32,250 nt of DNA from Chlorobium chlorochromatii (GTDB taxonomy: Bacteria; Bacteroidota; Chlorobiia; Chlorobiales; Chlorobiaceae): the NCBI GenBank assembly GCA_020721255.1, contig DYND01000001.1:71968-104217 (forward strand). The letters are read 5' to 3'. The notes beneath the pieces are model-generated. The model was not told the origin of the DNA and made no database searches. It saw only the letters and a program-made list of their open reading frames with translations. The first letter of the stretch is position 1. Each line of letters begins with the position of its first letter. A program made the position numbers and the translations under genes. Below, in pieces: positions 6,800-17,784 of the stretch.

Positions 6800-8443
6800 A
6801 TGACTGCAAAAGATATTTTCTTCGACACTGAAGCGAGAGCAAAACTGAAAGTTGGTGTGGATAAACTCGCCAACGCAGTAAAAGTAACGCTCGGACCTGC
6901 CGGACGTAACGTTCTGATCGACAAAAAATTTGGCGCACCGACCTCAACCAAAGACGGCGTGACCGTTGCAAAAGAGATCGAACTTGCTGACGCAGTTGAG
7001 AACATGGGTGCACAGATGGTACGTGAAGTTGCTTCCAAAACCAGCGATGTCGCTGGCGACGGAACAACTACAGCCACTGTTCTTGCTCAGGCTATTTATC
7101 GTGAAGGTCTGAAGAACGTAACCGCTGGTGCTCGTCCGATTGACCTGAAAAGAGGTATCGATCGCGCCGTGAAAGAAGTTGTTCAGGAACTGAGAAACAT
7201 CAGCCGTAGCATTTCTGGTAAAAAAGAGATTGCACAGGTTGGAACTATCTCTGCAAACAACGATCCTGAAATCGGTGAACTTATTGCCGAAGCGATGGAC
7301 AAGGTTGGAAAAGATGGTGTTATCACCGTTGAAGAAGCAAAAGGAATGGACACCGAGCTTAAGGTTGTTGAGGGTATGCAGTTTGATCGTGGCTACCTTT
7401 CGCCTTACTTTGTGACCAATTCTGAGACGATGGAAGCTGAGCTTGAAGATCCGCTGATCCTGATTCACGACAAGAAGATCAGCAACATGAAGGAGCTGCT
7501 CCCGATTCTTGAAAAATCAGCACAGTCTGGTCGTCCTCTTCTGATCATTTCAGAAGATATCGAAGGCGAAGCTCTTGCAACCCTTGTGGTGAATAAGCTG
7601 CGTGGTACCCTGAGAGTATGTGCAGTCAAGGCTCCTGGCTTTGGCGATCGCCGCAAGGCTATGCTCGAAGATATCGCAATTCTCACCGGTGGTACTGTTA
7701 TCTCCGAAGAGAAAGGCTACAAACTCGAAAACACGACAATCAACTACCTCGGTCAGGCTGGTCGCGTCACCATCGACAAGGATAACACCATCATTGTTGA
7801 AGGTAAAGGTACCGCTGACGAGATCAAGGCTCGCATCAACGAAATCAAGAGCCAGGTAGAAAAATCAACCTCTGACTACGATACCGAAAAGCTGCAAGAG
7901 CGTCTTGCCAAGCTTTCAGGCGGCGTTGCTGTGCTGAATATTGGCGCATCCACAGAAGTTGAGATGAAAGAGAAAAAAGCCCGTGTTGAAGATGCGTTGC
8001 ACGCTACCCGCGCTGCTGTGCAGGAAGGTATTGTTGTCGGTGGCGGTGTTGCCCTGATCCGTGCGATCAAGGGTCTTGACAGAGCTGTTGCAGACAATGA
8101 AGATCAAAAAACCGGTATTGAAATTATCCGCCGTGCGCTCGAAGAGCCACTTCGCCAGATTGTTGCCAACACAGGCACCACCGATGGCGCAGTTGTGCTT
8201 GAGAAGGTCAAGGCAGGAACTGGTGATTTTGGTTTCAATGCCAGAACTGAAACATACGAAAACCTGGTTGAGTCCGGTGTTGTCGATCCTACTAAGGTAA
8301 CCAGAAGCGCTCTTGAGAACGCTGCATCAGTTGCCAGTATCCTCTTGACAACCGAAGCAGCTATTACTGACATCAAGGAAGAGAAATCCGACATGCCAGC
8401 AATGCCTCCAGGTGGAATGGGTGGTATGGGCGGCATGTATTAA
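6800..8443 (+). CDS. groEL: Chaperonin GroEL
   Basis: This 547-residue protein is a complete Hsp60 chaperonin that folds proteins in an ATP-driven double-ring chamber with GroES. It shows [12 protein letters not shown] (about 29-40), the ATP-binding [21 protein letters not shown], and the C-terminal Gly-Gly-Met tail. The start is the ATG at 6800, preceded by a GGAGGA ribosome-binding site at 6784-6789; an upstream in-frame TTG at 6782 would include that site and is rejected. It is co-transcribed with groES, and a terminator follows at 8471-8500. The typical length and intact catalytic aspartates suggest an active housekeeping chaperonin. Confidence 0.98.
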   Translation: MTAKDIFFDTEARAKLKVGVDKLANAVKVTLGPAGRNVLIDKKFGAPTSTKDGVTVAKEIELADAVENMGAQMVREVASKTSDVAGDGTTTATVLAQAIYREGLKNVTAGARPIDLKRGIDRAVKEVVQELRNISRSISGKKEIAQVGTISANNDPEIGELIAEAMDKVGKDGVITVEEAKGMDTELKVVEGMQFDRGYLSPYFVTNSETMEAELEDPLILIHDKKISNMKELLPILEKSAQSGRPLLIISEDIEGEALATLVVNKLRGTLRVCAVKAPGFGDRRKAMLEDIAILTGGTVISEEKGYKLENTTINYLGQAGRVTIDKDNTIIVEGKGTADEIKARINEIKSQVEKSTSDYDTEKLQERLAKLSGGVAVLNIGASTEVEMKEKKARVEDALHATRAAVQEGIVVGGGVALIRAIKGLDRAVADNEDQKTGIEIIRRALEEPLRQIVANTGTTDGAVVLEKVKAGTGDFGFNARTETYENLVESGVVDPTKVTRSALENAASVASILLTTEAAITDIKEEKSDMPAMPPGGMGGMGGMY

Positions 8444-8470
8444 TCGGCGCTCTGTCCATCTCTATTCTTT

Positions 8471-8500
8471 AAAAAAGCCAGCCTTCGGGTTGGCTTTTTT
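8471..8500 (+). terminator. Intrinsic terminator after groEL
   Basis: A 13-bp stem (AAAAAAGCCAGCC with GGTTGGCTTTTTT, one G-T wobble) closes on a TTCG tetraloop and ends in a T6 tract. The leading A6 gives a T-tract on the other strand too, so it can also terminate the convergent uvrA transcript. Confidence 0.93.
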
Positions 8501-8537
8501 ATTGAGATTAGGAAAATCAAGCCAATCCGTCAATCCT

Positions 8538-11399
8538 TTAATCATGGTTCAAGACCAGCTCTTTAATATACCGGCCCGTCAGCGACTCTTCACAAAGTGC
8601 AATATCTTCGGGTGTGCCTTCGGCAACAATAAACCCGCCTTTGTCGCCAGCCCCTGGTCCGAGGTCAATCACCCAGTCTGCTTGCTTGATAATATCGGGG
8701 TTGTGTTCAATAATTACGAGGGTGTTGTTCTGCTCTAACAGCTTTTCAAAGCAGAGAATCAGTTTATTGATATCTTCAAAATGAAGCCCTGTCGTGGGTT
8801 CGTCAAAAATAAAAAGCGTATGCGATGTGTCGGCATGGGCGATGAAACTTGCGAGCTTGAGGCGTTGCGCCTCGCCACCTGAGAGCGTGCTTGACGACTG
8901 ACCAAGGCGAATGTAACCAAGCCCAACCTCCTCAAGTACCATCAATTTTTTTACCAGACCTTTTTCTTTACTGAAGAACTTGATTGCCTCTTCAACAGTC
9001 ATATCGAGCACATCAGCAATGGACTTTTCCTGATACTTAATGGCAAGTGCTTCGGGCTTATAGCGAAGACTTTCACAATCTTCGCAGACGGCTTCAATAT
9101 CGGCAAGAAACTGCATTTCAATATGCACGGTGCCTTCTCCGGCGCAGGTTTCGCAACGACCGCCGGGTATGTTGAAAGAGAAGTAGCCTGCCTTGAGGCG
9201 ACGTTGCTGAGCATCGGGAGTTTGCGCAAAAATGGTGCGGATATCATCAAAAATCTTCAGATAGGTAACGGGATTGCTGCGGCTCGATTTACCAATCGGG
9301 GACTGATCAACATGCTCTACGCGATCAACCAGCCAAGCGCCTGACAATGAGCGATGGGTACCAACACTCTCTTTTGTCCCTGCTTTTGCTCGTGAAATGC
9401 CCCTGTGAAGAATATCATTAACAAGGGTTGACTTTCCGGAACCGCTGACACCCGTAACACAGGTCATAACATTAAGGGGGAAACGGACATCAATATTTTT
9501 GAGGTTGTTCTGCATTGCACCAGTGATGTCTATGCAATAGGTAAAATCGGTGGTACGACGCACTGCTGGCACGGCAATCTCTTTTTCGCCGTTGAGATAC
9601 TGGGCGGTGAGCGACTTACCGGAACGTCGCATCTCCTCAATTGAGCCGTGAAACATCACCTCTCCACCAAGACGTCCGGCATAAGGTCCGAGGTCAATCA
9701 CCTCATCAGCCGCCTCGATAATTTCGCGATCGTGCTCAACCACCACAACAGTATTGCCGAGATCACGCAGTTTGCGAAGCAACGTAATAAGACGTGCAGA
9801 ATCGCTCTGGTGGAGACCGATACTTGGTTCATCGAGGATATAAATGGCCCCGACAAGGGGCGAACCCAGTGAGGTGGAGAGGTTGATGCGCTGGAACTCA
9901 CCGCCACTGAGCGTGTGCGTCAGGCGGTCGAGGGTGAGATAGTTCAAGCCGACATCGAGCAGATAGCCGAGGCGCTTGATAATTTCTTCAAGAATGACCT
10001 CTGCCACTTTACGATCGAATGGTGAAATATCGAGGGTACGGAAAAATTGAGCGGCTTCAGCAATGTTCATGCGCGACACTTCACCAATATCGCGTCCGGC
10101 AATACGCACAAGCATAGCGTCAGGGTTGAGACGGCTGCCACCACAATCGGGGCAGGTGGCGTAACCGCGATAGCGACTTAAAAAGACACGAAAGTGCATT
10201 TTATAGCCGGCATCTTTCTCGATGGCAGAAAAGAAAGCACGAATGCCCTCGTAACGCTTATCAGGAGTACCTTTCCATACAATCTCCTTTTGGGCGTAGG
10301 TGAGCTTTTCATAAGGGACCTCAGTCGGCACACCGGCATCAGACGCGTAGGTAAGCAGTTCCTGCAAATTCCAGCGATATTTTTCGGAGTTCCAGCAGGC
10401 AATGGCTCCCTCTTCAAGCGTCAGCGACTTGTTCGGTATTACCGCATCTTCATCAATCCCCGCAAGACGACCGAAGCCTTGGCAGGTTGTACAGGCGCCA
10501 ATTGGTGAATTGAAGGCGAAGAGCTGTGGAGATGGTTCCTGATACTCAATACCGTTCAGTTCAAGCCGATCGCTGAACTGATAGGTTTTCCCGCCAATAA
10601 TCTTCAGCACGGCATAACCACCCGATTCATTAAAGCTGCTCTCAGCAGCCTGCGAGACGCGGCTGAACACCTTCTCGTCTTGCCGCGCAATAAAGCGGTC
10701 AACCAGTACAAGCAGCTCAGCTCGTTCCGCGATTGGCATAGCAATAACTCTCTGGCACGCTGCATCCTGATTCAGGTCGAGCACTTCCTCTCCGGCAACC
10801 ACTCTAAAAAAACCGCGTTTCAGCAGACTGGCAATTTCATCCTGCACCGAACAGCTATGATGCCCTGCATCTTCATGTGCCGGGAAATAAAAGCCGACAT
10901 AAAATTTTGTGCCCTGCTCAAAAAATCCAGCCTGAAGGCTCACGTCATCGGGCGTGTGCTTTAGCACCAGCTCATTAGTATCGCGCGAATAAATTTTGCC
11001 GATACGGGCGTACAGCAGGCGAAGATAGTCGTAGATTTCGGAAACCGTACCAACGGTAGAACGCGGATTTTTAGGGAGAGCTTTCTGCTCAATAGCAATG
11101 GCAGGCGCAATACCTTCAACCGTTTCAATTTCAGGGCGTGGCATTCTTTCAAGAAACTGCCGCACATAAGCAGAGAGCGATTCAACATAGCGACGATGAC
11201 CTTCAGCATAGAGTGTATCGAATGCAAGGCTTGATTTACCCGAACCACTCACACCGGTAAAAACGACAAATTTGTTGCGGGGAATGCGAACCGAAATATT
11301 GCGAAGATTGTGAGTTGTAATGCCTTTGAGAAAAATGTCAGGAAGTGTTGTGTCAGCGACAACAGCATCGGCAAGGCGCGGCGTGGTCATAGTAGTCAA
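8538..11399 (-). CDS. uvrA: Excinuclease ABC subunit A
   Basis: The 953-residue protein is the damage-sensing ATPase of nucleotide excision repair, a dimer that loads UvrB at lesions. It has two ABC modules: Walker A GVSGSGKSS (49-57) and a second GVSGSGKST, each paired with an LSGGE signature (LSGGEFQRINL and LSGGEAQRLKL) and a Walker B ILDEPS or IFDEPT. Zinc-finger cysteine pairs appear as CTTC, CPDC, CETC and CEDC. Length is slightly above the 940 of E. coli. The UvrB-binding insert (roughly 150-230) is less conserved, which leaves room for a UvrA paralogue rather than the main one. It starts 30 bases after the Rrf2-type gene on the same strand, suggesting co-transcription. Confidence 0.93.
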   Translation of the reverse strand: MTTMTTPRLADAVVADTTLPDIFLKGITTHNLRNISVRIPRNKFVVFTGVSGSGKSSLAFDTLYAEGHRRYVESLSAYVRQFLERMPRPEIETVEGIAPAIAIEQKALPKNPRSTVGTVSEIYDYLRLLYARIGKIYSRDTNELVLKHTPDDVSLQAGFFEQGTKFYVGFYFPAHEDAGHHSCSVQDEIASLLKRGFFRVVAGEEVLDLNQDAACQRVIAMPIAERAELLVLVDRFIARQDEKVFSRVSQAAESSFNESGGYAVLKIIGGKTYQFSDRLELNGIEYQEPSPQLFAFNSPIGACTTCQGFGRLAGIDEDAVIPNKSLTLEEGAIACWNSEKYRWNLQELLTYASDAGVPTEVPYEKLTYAQKEIVWKGTPDKRYEGIRAFFSAIEKDAGYKMHFRVFLSRYRGYATCPDCGGSRLNPDAMLVRIAGRDIGEVSRMNIAEAAQFFRTLDISPFDRKVAEVILEEIIKRLGYLLDVGLNYLTLDRLTHTLSGGEFQRINLSTSLGSPLVGAIYILDEPSIGLHQSDSARLITLLRKLRDLGNTVVVVEHDREIIEAADEVIDLGPYAGRLGGEVMFHGSIEEMRRSGKSLTAQYLNGEKEIAVPAVRRTTDFTYCIDITGAMQNNLKNIDVRFPLNVMTCVTGVSGSGKSTLVNDILHRGISRAKAGTKESVGTHRSLSGAWLVDRVEHVDQSPIGKSSRSNPVTYLKIFDDIRTIFAQTPDAQQRRLKAGYFSFNIPGGRCETCAGEGTVHIEMQFLADIEAVCEDCESLRYKPEALAIKYQEKSIADVLDMTVEEAIKFFSKEKGLVKKLMVLEEVGLGYIRLGQSSSTLSGGEAQRLKLASFIAHADTSHTLFIFDEPTTGLHFEDINKLILCFEKLLEQNNTLVIIEHNPDIIKQADWVIDLGPGAGDKGGFIVAEGTPEDIALCEESLTGRYIKELVLNHD

Positions 11400-11429
11400 A
11401 ATCGTTTTTTTTCAAAATGGTTGAAAATG

Positions 11430-11843
11430 TCACTCTGCGATTTGATGCAAAAGCGATTCGATGGTGGTAGCCATCAGGATGGCTTGGATTTTATACTGCA
11501 ACTTATTCATGTAGCTTTTGTGGTGGCATGAGGTAAAAACCTCACAACTTTCAGGACTTACACCACAGCGAACAAGATGTGGTTTTCCCTCAATGGCAAG
11601 AGCAATATCGGCAACGGTAATAGCGTGTGTTTCCTTACAGAGCATATAACCTCCCTTCACGCCCTGTACCGAATCAGCAATTCCAGCACGCTTCAAGCTC
11701 TGCACTGCTTTGGAGAGAAATTCTTGCGAAAAGCCAATTTCATCAGCCATCTCTTTAACGGTAACAACACGACCTTGACCTTTGGTTGCCATGTAGGTAA
11801 CGGCGTGTAATCCATATTCAAATTTTCTGGAAACCTGGAGCAT
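11430..11843 (-). CDS. Rrf2-family transcriptional regulator with three cysteines
   Basis: The 137-residue protein is a winged-helix Rrf2 regulator, the family of IscR, NsrR and RsrR. The DNA-binding part shows SRKFEYGLHAVTYMA (5-19) and FLSKAVQSLKRAGI with the wing GVKGGYML (61-68). Cysteines C93, C100 and C106 lie in the position of the [2Fe-2S] ligands of IscR-type members, with spacing x6/x5, so an iron-sulfur or redox sensor is likely. It heads a probable operon with uvrA 30 bases downstream. Its upstream region holds a GGATAA-N11-TTATCC inverted repeat that could be an autoregulatory operator. Which signal it senses cannot be read from sequence. Confidence 0.88.
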   Translation of the reverse strand: MLQVSRKFEYGLHAVTYMATKGQGRVVTVKEMADEIGFSQEFLSKAVQSLKRAGIADSVQGVKGGYMLCKETHAITVADIALAIEGKPHLVRCGVSPESCEVFTSCHHKSYMNKLQYKIQAILMATTIESLLHQIAE

Positions 11844-11874
11844 AGAGAGAGAAGAGATACAAATGATAAAAATC

Positions 11875-11897
11875 GGATAAATTTAACCCTATTATCC
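11875..11897. promoter_or_regulatory. Inverted repeat upstream of the Rrf2 gene
   Basis: GGATAA (11875-11880) and TTATCC (11892-11897) form a perfect 6-bp inverted repeat with an 11-base spacer, 31-54 bases upstream of the Rrf2-type start codon. This is a plausible operator for self-control; the pairing could also be chance in an AT-rich region. Confidence 0.3.
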
Positions 11898-12054
11898 ATA
11901 TTACCCAAGATCTTTTATATTTGTTTCAACCATTTTAAAACAGTCTCGAATCGCCAGCGTATATTGTATAAGAAGCTGTACAACACGCTTGTGATGACCA
12001 ATACCGCTCGACGCTCGCTACAATTTTTCGTAATTTCTACTGATTTTGACTACG

Positions 12055-12936
12055 ATGAGCAATACCGCAAAAGACCAGTACTTTATATGGCAGTTATCGC
12101 CAACTCTTGAAGCTAAAATCAGATATCAGGAGTATGGTGAGGAACAGCCACATAAAACACCTCTGCTGTTTCTCCATGGCTATGGTGCCATGATTGAGCA
12201 CTGGGATTTGAATATTCCTGAGTTTGCACTCCATAATAAAATTTATGCAATGGATTTGATCGGGTTTGGTAAATCGCAAAAACCTGATGTGCGTTACAGC
12301 CTGGAACTTTTTGCGGCACAAATTGAGACCTTTCTCCTGCTGAAAAACCTTGATTCAGTTATTGTTGTCGGTCACTCCATGGGTGCTGCAAGTGCGCTCT
12401 ATTTTGCACATCATCATCCACACAAGATTAAGGCGCTTATTCTTGCTAATCCCTCAGGTCTTTTTGGCGATACCATGGATGGCATGGCGAGTCTCTTTTT
12501 CGGACTTGTCGCTTCACCACTGATTGGCGATGTACTCTTTACCGCTTTCGCAAATCCTGTTGGTGTCAGCCAGAGCCTTACGCCAACCTACTTTAATCAG
12601 CAGAAGGTTGACAGCAAGTTGATCAACCAGTTTACCGCACCATTACTGGATCGTGGTGCACAATTCTCCTACATGTCGCCCTCAAAACGACCACGCGATT
12701 TCAGGCTTGATCATCTTACAAAACCGTGCAATTATAAAGGACCGACCTTTCTCGTCTGGGGCGCTGAGGATATGGCGCTTCCACCGCATAAAATCATCCC
12801 TGAATTTCAGGAGCTCGTGCCACATGCGGGCGCGTTTATCATCCCGAAAGCATCGCACTGCATTCATCACGATGCTCACGACGCGTTCAACAAGCGGCTC
12901 GCCATTATTCTCAATCAACTTGAGATGATGGAGTGA
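12055..12936 (+). CDS. Alpha/beta-fold hydrolase
   Basis: The 293-residue soluble protein is an alpha/beta hydrolase with a complete triad: S108 in the nucleophile elbow VGHSMG, D239 in [10 protein letters not shown] and H268 in KASHCIHHD. The oxyanion region [13 protein letters not shown] (38-50) and a cap domain (about 140-215) are present. Its substrate cannot be told; relatives include esterases, epoxide and haloalkane hydrolases and photosynthetic-organism proteins of unknown role. The ATG at 12055 is preferred over the in-frame TTG at 12046. Its 3' end overlaps the convergent lptD gene by 26 bases. Confidence 0.85.
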   Translation: MSNTAKDQYFIWQLSPTLEAKIRYQEYGEEQPHKTPLLFLHGYGAMIEHWDLNIPEFALHNKIYAMDLIGFGKSQKPDVRYSLELFAAQIETFLLLKNLDSVIVVGHSMGAASALYFAHHHPHKIKALILANPSGLFGDTMDGMASLFFGLVASPLIGDVLFTAFANPVGVSQSLTPTYFNQQKVDSKLINQFTAPLLDRGAQFSYMSPSKRPRDFRLDHLTKPCNYKGPTFLVWGAEDMALPPHKIIPEFQELVPHAGAFIIPKASHCIHHDAHDAFNKRLAIILNQLEMME

Positions 12937-15496
12937 CGAAGGGATTCTGGTTTGAAAGCGCTTTCAATCCAAGCTGGAAGGTGATGCCCTGAAAAACGCC
13001 GGAAGGCACCAATTGCAAGCCCATTTTCCAGCAGTGGAGGTCGCGATAGAGCTGCACCATCGGGAAAACCATTTTATTGCGCTCAAAATCGTAACCGGTT
13101 GTTATGCCGCTTTGCCAATTTTTCGAGAGCGCTATTTTTGCGGCAATATTGAGAAGCTTGTCGGACGCTGGTGCCAGCGGGTTGGTGTTATCGGTTTGCA
13201 TGAAAAGGGAGAGCATCATCTGCCAGTCACTCGCGAGAAATGGATTGAGAAAGAGTGCCTGCTCGGTATAGGTAGCGAAGGGCGACGCCAAGGCTGTGGC
13301 ATAAGAGGCTACGGAACCGCTCTCTGTGCTCCCATGCATACTCACGCTCATGTTCATAAACCCTTTGACAAAACGTAATGGCGGCTTGCCTTCGTCATGG
13401 TTGGTACGGTTCGCCCTTGCACCGGTTGCTGAATCGTAACTGTAGAAATCATACATTGCCCCACCACTAAGAAGTACGTTTGGAGCCACTACATTGCTGG
13501 AGGCAACAATGCTCAACGGTGCCAGCGGGCACGCCTCAGCCGCGCTGTTATAGGAGGTTGAGGCCGTTAAGGAGAGCAACTGAGCCGTATAATCGCCAGT
13601 GGAAGCATCACCATTTTCGGCAGTTGATGAGCCGTTGAATTTGCCATGAAACAGATTTTTCAAGGTCAACCCAACGGTGCGTTGTCCGTCAGGAAGACCA
13701 GTAAAGCGTGTCGCTTCAAAACCGCTGAATGCCGTAGTTGTTGGCCAATCATAGACACTGCTCAACGACGAAGCATACTCCCACTCACCCGCGAATGCCG
13801 GATTCCATGTATAACTGAGTGTGGGAATAAAGGTGTGGCGAAGCGCCTTCATTCCAACAAGCTTTTCAAGCGCTCCGGTTCCAAGCGTACCGTAAAGCCG
13901 CGTGCTTGCATCAACTGAAAAAACAGTTGTCGAAAAGCTCTCCGCACCGTCGGTTTGCAATGAATGGCTATAGGTCAGCGATGGATTGAGGTTGAGATGT
14001 TGAAACAGCGTAGATTGCATTCGCAACGGTAAAAGTATTCGCGTCCCGCTATAGCTCTTGCTCCCCGGAACCGGTTCCATGCTCTGTAAGCTGATTCCCT
14101 GAGTAAACAACGCTTTGGAGCTCTTGCCAAGCTCGCGATAATAACCAAGCTCACCGTTGAGATACCCCGAATAGCCTGATGAAACGCGCTCGTTCAACGA
14201 CAACGACTCAAGCGTTAATGATGCGCCCGTTGTGACTGACACTGCCGATGTCCAACTCTCGACGGCAGCACGAAATGGATAGAGACGATTCTGGTAGAAG
14301 GTACTTTCAATTCGTTGATAACTGTTATTGTTACGCAGATCAGCGGAGCGATTATAGGTTGCTGTCAACAGTGAATTATCATTCTGGAATGTTTTAACCA
14401 CTGAAGCGCGCGCATTCGTTTGTTCGGTCAATACACTCTCAACATTCATTGCATGAAGATCATCATCACGCTTCCCACCTTGAAACTGCAGTGCAACATC
14501 CAACTGTGACGATGCATCCAATGCCTGATGATGCGCAATTGCAGCATTCCAATCCGTTGCTGCTGAACGACCCTCTTCAGCCGCATAACGTTTATAGTCT
14601 CCGGTCATCGTGCCTGAAAAGGCATCATTTTTCAGGTAACGGAAGCGCTTGCCCAGCCTCCAGCTTCCATTAAGAGCGAGATCAGCCTCCAGATTAAGAT
14701 CAGCATAATCGCTCATCGCCCAGTAGTAGCCAAATTTTGACAATGCAAGACTGCTTGAATAGGTGGTAATTGTTGGCGTAAGAAAGCCCGATATGCGTTC
14801 ACGCTTTGACGACCACTTCATGTACGGAAGCGCCATAACGGGTATGGCGGGAAGGCGCTGCGCAAAAATCTCCGGATGGATATACATCACCAGCGATTTT
14901 GCTTTAAGGCTCTTATCAGGCAGCAGCGTCATGGATGAGGCGGAGAACCAGTAGTGCGGCTCCTCTTCGTCGCAGGTGGTGAAGGTGCCATCCTTAACAA
15001 CAATGTTTCCGTTATCAAGCTTCGACACTTTTTTGCCTTTAAAATAGATGCCGTTTGCAAATGATGGCATGAGAGCCGCAGTTTCGCCCACTCGGGTTTG
15101 AAAATTGTAGGTGATGATGTCGCTCCGCAAGATCCCTTGCTGGTCGCCAAACACTGCTGGCTCTGCTGGCGTTTGTGCCGATGCTGAGGTACCAAAGGCG
15201 TGTAACAGAGAGTTCGTACCATCAATCACAATTTTGGGTGCCGTCACCTGTGCACGCTCGTGGTCAAGACGCGCCTTCCCCCAAAGCTCCATACTTCGAC
15301 GATCGAAATTATAGATAACCGAATCTTGCGCTGCAAAAGTGACCACGCTGGTTAACCCTTCTGACGTTACACGTTGCGGCTTGGGAGTGGCTGCTTTTTT
15401 AGCCGCATACACAACACCATACCTTGTCAATGGGCTTACCAGCAGTGCATAACTGAGTATGAAGAGTATGGAAATATACCGTGCAGAAAACTTCAC
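12911..15496 (-). CDS. lptD: LPS-assembly outer membrane protein LptD (OstA-like)
   Basis: This 861-residue protein would insert lipopolysaccharide into the outer leaflet of the outer membrane. Residues 1-31 form a signal peptide ending near VVYA. The OstA/LptA-like beta-jellyroll domain follows (about 45-200: [19 protein letters not shown], a [10 protein letters not shown] strand, and [16 protein letters not shown]), then a long Tyr/Ser-rich beta barrel with alternating hydrophobic strands to the end. The CDEEEPHYW segment is typical of LptD at the end of its N-domain. Only one or two cysteines are evident, so E. coli-like disulfide control is not supported. It is divergent from trpB and converges with the alpha/beta hydrolase, overlapping it by 26 bases. 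The barrel part varies greatly between species. Confidence 0.87.
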   Translation of the reverse strand: MKFSARYISILFILSYALLVSPLTRYGVVYAAKKAATPKPQRVTSEGLTSVVTFAAQDSVIYNFDRRSMELWGKARLDHERAQVTAPKIVIDGTNSLLHAFGTSASAQTPAEPAVFGDQQGILRSDIITYNFQTRVGETAALMPSFANGIYFKGKKVSKLDNGNIVVKDGTFTTCDEEEPHYWFSASSMTLLPDKSLKAKSLVMYIHPEIFAQRLPAIPVMALPYMKWSSKRERISGFLTPTITTYSSSLALSKFGYYWAMSDYADLNLEADLALNGSWRLGKRFRYLKNDAFSGTMTGDYKRYAAEEGRSAATDWNAAIAHHQALDASSQLDVALQFQGGKRDDDLHAMNVESVLTEQTNARASVVKTFQNDNSLLTATYNRSADLRNNNSYQRIESTFYQNRLYPFRAAVESWTSAVSVTTGASLTLESLSLNERVSSGYSGYLNGELGYYRELGKSSKALFTQGISLQSMEPVPGSKSYSGTRILLPLRMQSTLFQHLNLNPSLTYSHSLQTDGAESFSTTVFSVDASTRLYGTLGTGALEKLVGMKALRHTFIPTLSYTWNPAFAGEWEYASSLSSVYDWPTTTAFSGFEATRFTGLPDGQRTVGLTLKNLFHGKFNGSSTAENGDASTGDYTAQLLSLTASTSYNSAAEACPLAPLSIVASSNVVAPNVLLSGGAMYDFYSYDSATGARANRTNHDEGKPPLRFVKGFMNMSVSMHGSTESGSVASYATALASPFATYTEQALFLNPFLASDWQMMLSLFMQTDNTNPLAPASDKLLNIAAKIALSKNWQSGITTGYDFERNKMVFPMVQLYRDLHCWKMGLQLVPSGVFQGITFQLGLKALSNQNPFVTPSSQVD

Positions 15497-15549
15497 AAGC
15501 TTAGGGTATTGTGATGGTCAATGATAAAAGTTTTAAAATATATTATTTT

Positions 15550-15566
15550 ATTATCAGACTGATAAT
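15550..15566. promoter_or_regulatory. 7-bp inverted repeat upstream of trpB
   Basis: ATTATCA-GAC-TGATAAT is a perfect 7-bp dyad with a 3-base centre in the lptD-trpB divergent region, about 73 bases upstream of the trpB start. It could be an operator for either gene. No known regulator is recognised. Confidence 0.35.
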
Positions 15567-15638
15567 TACTATCGCACGATGATTGCTTTATATGCTGCCA
15601 TTGCTCTGCCGATAACTTTTAACTTTTTTGATTTTTCC

Positions 15639-16838
15639 ATGGCGCAGACCTTTTATTCCGCTCCCGATACCACCGGACATTTTGGCAGTTTTGGTGGCAA
15701 GTTTATTCCTGAAACGCTGATAAAGAATGCTGCCGATCTTGAAGCTGAGTACCTTAAAGCGCAACACGATCCTTCGTTTAGTGCAGCACTGACAAAGCTT
15801 CTGCGCGATTATGTTGGTCGTCCGACACCTCTTTATCATGCTGAACGGCTGAGCAAAACGTTACAGGGCGCGCAGATTTATTTGAAGCGGGAGGATCTTT
15901 GCCATACGGGTGCGCACAAAATCAACAATGCGCTCGGTCAAGTGTTACTTGCTCAACGCATGGGCAAAAAGCGCGTTATTGCTGAAACCGGTGCCGGACA
16001 GCACGGTGTAGCAACAGCAACGGTTTGCGCACTGTTTGACCTTGCGTGTATTGTGTATATGGGGGAAGAGGATATTCGGCGGCAGGCACCGAATGTTGCA
16101 CGCATGAAGCTGTTAGGCGCTGAAGTACGTGCCGTCAGCAGTGGTTCAAGAACCTTGAAGGATGCAACAAGTGAGGCAATCCGTGACTGGATGAATAACC
16201 CGGAAGAGACGTTTTATATTATCGGTTCAGTGGTGGGAATGCACCCTTACCCAATGATGGTTCGCGATTTTCAGGCAATTATAGGCAAGGAGACGCGTTC
16301 ACAGATTATGGCACAAGCGGGGAAATTGCCTGATGTTATTACGGCGTGTGTTGGTGGTGGCAGTAATGCGGTGGGCATGTTTTACGAATTTTTGCAGTAT
16401 GCAGCACAGATTGAGCTGGTTGGTGTTGAGGCTGCCGGCGAGGGACTGAATGGGCGACACGCGGCTTCCCTGACGCTTGGAACGCCCGGAGTGCTGCATG
16501 GAGCTATGACGAAGCTGCTGCAGAATGAGGATGGGCAGGTGCAGGAGGCGCACTCCATTTCAGCAGGATTGGATTATCCAGGAGTTGGTCCTGAGCACTG
16601 TTATTTACAGGAGCTTGGATTAGTGCGCTACACCTCCGTTACCGACAGCGAAGCGCTTTTGGCACTCGAAACACTCGCGAAAACTGAAGGAATTATCTGT
16701 GCGCTTGAGTCTGCACATGCCATCCATTATGCCATTACCAGAGCACCTGAAATGGCGCAGGATGCTGTTCTTGTGGTAAATCTTTCGGGGCGCGGAGATA
16801 AAGATATGGAGACCATTATTCGTGAGTTGGCACTGTAA
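15639..16838 (+). CDS. trpB: Tryptophan synthase beta subunit
   Basis: The 399-residue PLP enzyme joins indole (from TrpA) with serine to make tryptophan. K94 in [13 protein letters not shown] binds PLP, and the phosphate-binding GGGSNAVG loop and the [12 protein letters not shown]-terminal signature are intact. The ATG at 15639 gives the standard N-terminus ([20 protein letters not shown]); the in-frame ATG at 15579 adds 20 hydrophobic residues not found in the family and is rejected. Its partner trpA lies about 1.65 kb downstream, separated by a tRNA, queC and a membrane protease gene, so the usual trpBA coupling is absent. Confidence 0.97.
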   Translation: MAQTFYSAPDTTGHFGSFGGKFIPETLIKNAADLEAEYLKAQHDPSFSAALTKLLRDYVGRPTPLYHAERLSKTLQGAQIYLKREDLCHTGAHKINNALGQVLLAQRMGKKRVIAETGAGQHGVATATVCALFDLACIVYMGEEDIRRQAPNVARMKLLGAEVRAVSSGSRTLKDATSEAIRDWMNNPEETFYIIGSVVGMHPYPMMVRDFQAIIGKETRSQIMAQAGKLPDVITACVGGGSNAVGMFYEFLQYAAQIELVGVEAAGEGLNGRHAASLTLGTPGVLHGAMTKLLQNEDGQVQEAHSISAGLDYPGVGPEHCYLQELGLVRYTSVTDSEALLALETLAKTEGIICALESAHAIHYAITRAPEMAQDAVLVVNLSGRGDKDMETIIRELAL

Positions 16839-16875
16839 GAGAAAAATGGCGTATTGAGAAAAATCAATTTTGGAG

Positions 16876-16903
16876 TTGCAAAAAATAAAAACATCCTTAT
16901 ATT
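16876..16903 (+). promoter_or_regulatory. Predicted promoter of tRNA-Gly
   Basis: TTGCAA (16876-16881) and TATATT (16898-16903) are spaced by 16 bases and end 16 bases before the tRNA, which fits a sigma-70 promoter for a stand-alone tRNA transcript. Pattern only. Confidence 0.4.
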
Positions 16904-16919
16904 TGTCACTCATTACAAC

Positions 16920-16993
<74 letters not shown>

Positions 16994-17005
16994 AAAAAAA
17001 TCTTT

Positions 17006-17033
17006 AAAGCCTCCTTTCAACGGAGGCTTTTTT
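17006..17033 (+). terminator. Intrinsic terminator after tRNA-Gly
   Basis: AAAGCCTCC (17006-17014) pairs perfectly with GGAGGCTTT (17022-17030) around a 7-base loop, with further T residues to 17033. It ends the tRNA (and possibly trpB) transcript and separates it from queC. Confidence 0.85.
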
Positions 17034-17063
17034 GGTTTCATTTATTTTATCTAAAATAGAGCG

Positions 17064-17759
17064 ATGTCAACAACACAAAAAGCAGTCATCCTTCTCAGCG
17101 GCGGCATGGACAGCCTTGTTACCACAGCAATCGCTCATGCCGAAGGCTATGCGTTAGCGGCAATGCACGTCAATTACGGGCAGCGGACGTGGCAGAAAGA
17201 GCTGGAATCGTTCCGTGCTCTCTGTAATCATTACAATATTGAGCAGCGTCTTGAGGTCAATGCGGATTTTCTCGGCCAAATAGGTGGCTCATCGTTGACC
17301 GATTACTCTATGCCGGTGAGCGGCGCTGACCTTCAGGGTGGAACAATTCCCACGAGCTATGTACCGTTTCGCAATGCCGGTTTTCTCTCGATGGCGGTGA
17401 GCTGGTCGGAGGTGATTGGTGCTTGTAAGATTTTTATTGGGGCGGTGGAGGAGGATACCTCTGGTTATCCCGATTGTCGAAAGGTATTTTATGATGCGTT
17501 CAACAAGGTTATTGAGTTGGGAACAAAGCCCGATACAGCGATTGAAATTCTCACGCCGTTGATTGAAATGCAGAAATCTGATATTGTCCATAAGGGTATG
17601 GAGCTTGGTGCGCCGTTCCAGCTGAGCTGGTCGTGCTATAAAAGCGAGGGTAAGGCGTGTGGCGTTTGCGACAGTTGTGCGCGGCGTTTGCGGGCATTTG
17701 CGCTGATGGGCATGGCTGACCCGATTGACTATGAACGGCGTCCGTTATATATTCCATAA
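17064..17759 (+). CDS. queC: 7-cyano-7-deazaguanine synthase QueC
   Basis: The 231-residue enzyme converts 7-carboxy-7-deazaguanine with ammonia and ATP to preQ0, a step in queuosine synthesis for tRNA modification. The PP-loop SGGMDS (12-17) binds ATP, and the zinc site is C191, C199, C202 and C205 in [17 protein letters not shown]. The FRNAGFLS and GYPDC motifs are typical of QueC. The ATG at 17064 follows the tRNA terminator by 30 bases. QueA, a later enzyme of the same pathway, is encoded at 28069-29094, but no clustering with queD or queE is seen here. Confidence 0.96.
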   Translation: MSTTQKAVILLSGGMDSLVTTAIAHAEGYALAAMHVNYGQRTWQKELESFRALCNHYNIEQRLEVNADFLGQIGGSSLTDYSMPVSGADLQGGTIPTSYVPFRNAGFLSMAVSWSEVIGACKIFIGAVEEDTSGYPDCRKVFYDAFNKVIELGTKPDTAIEILTPLIEMQKSDIVHKGMELGAPFQLSWSCYKSEGKACGVCDSCARRLRAFALMGMADPIDYERRPLYIP

Positions 17760-17784
17760 CATCATTTAATTTAATTGTTCAGGC

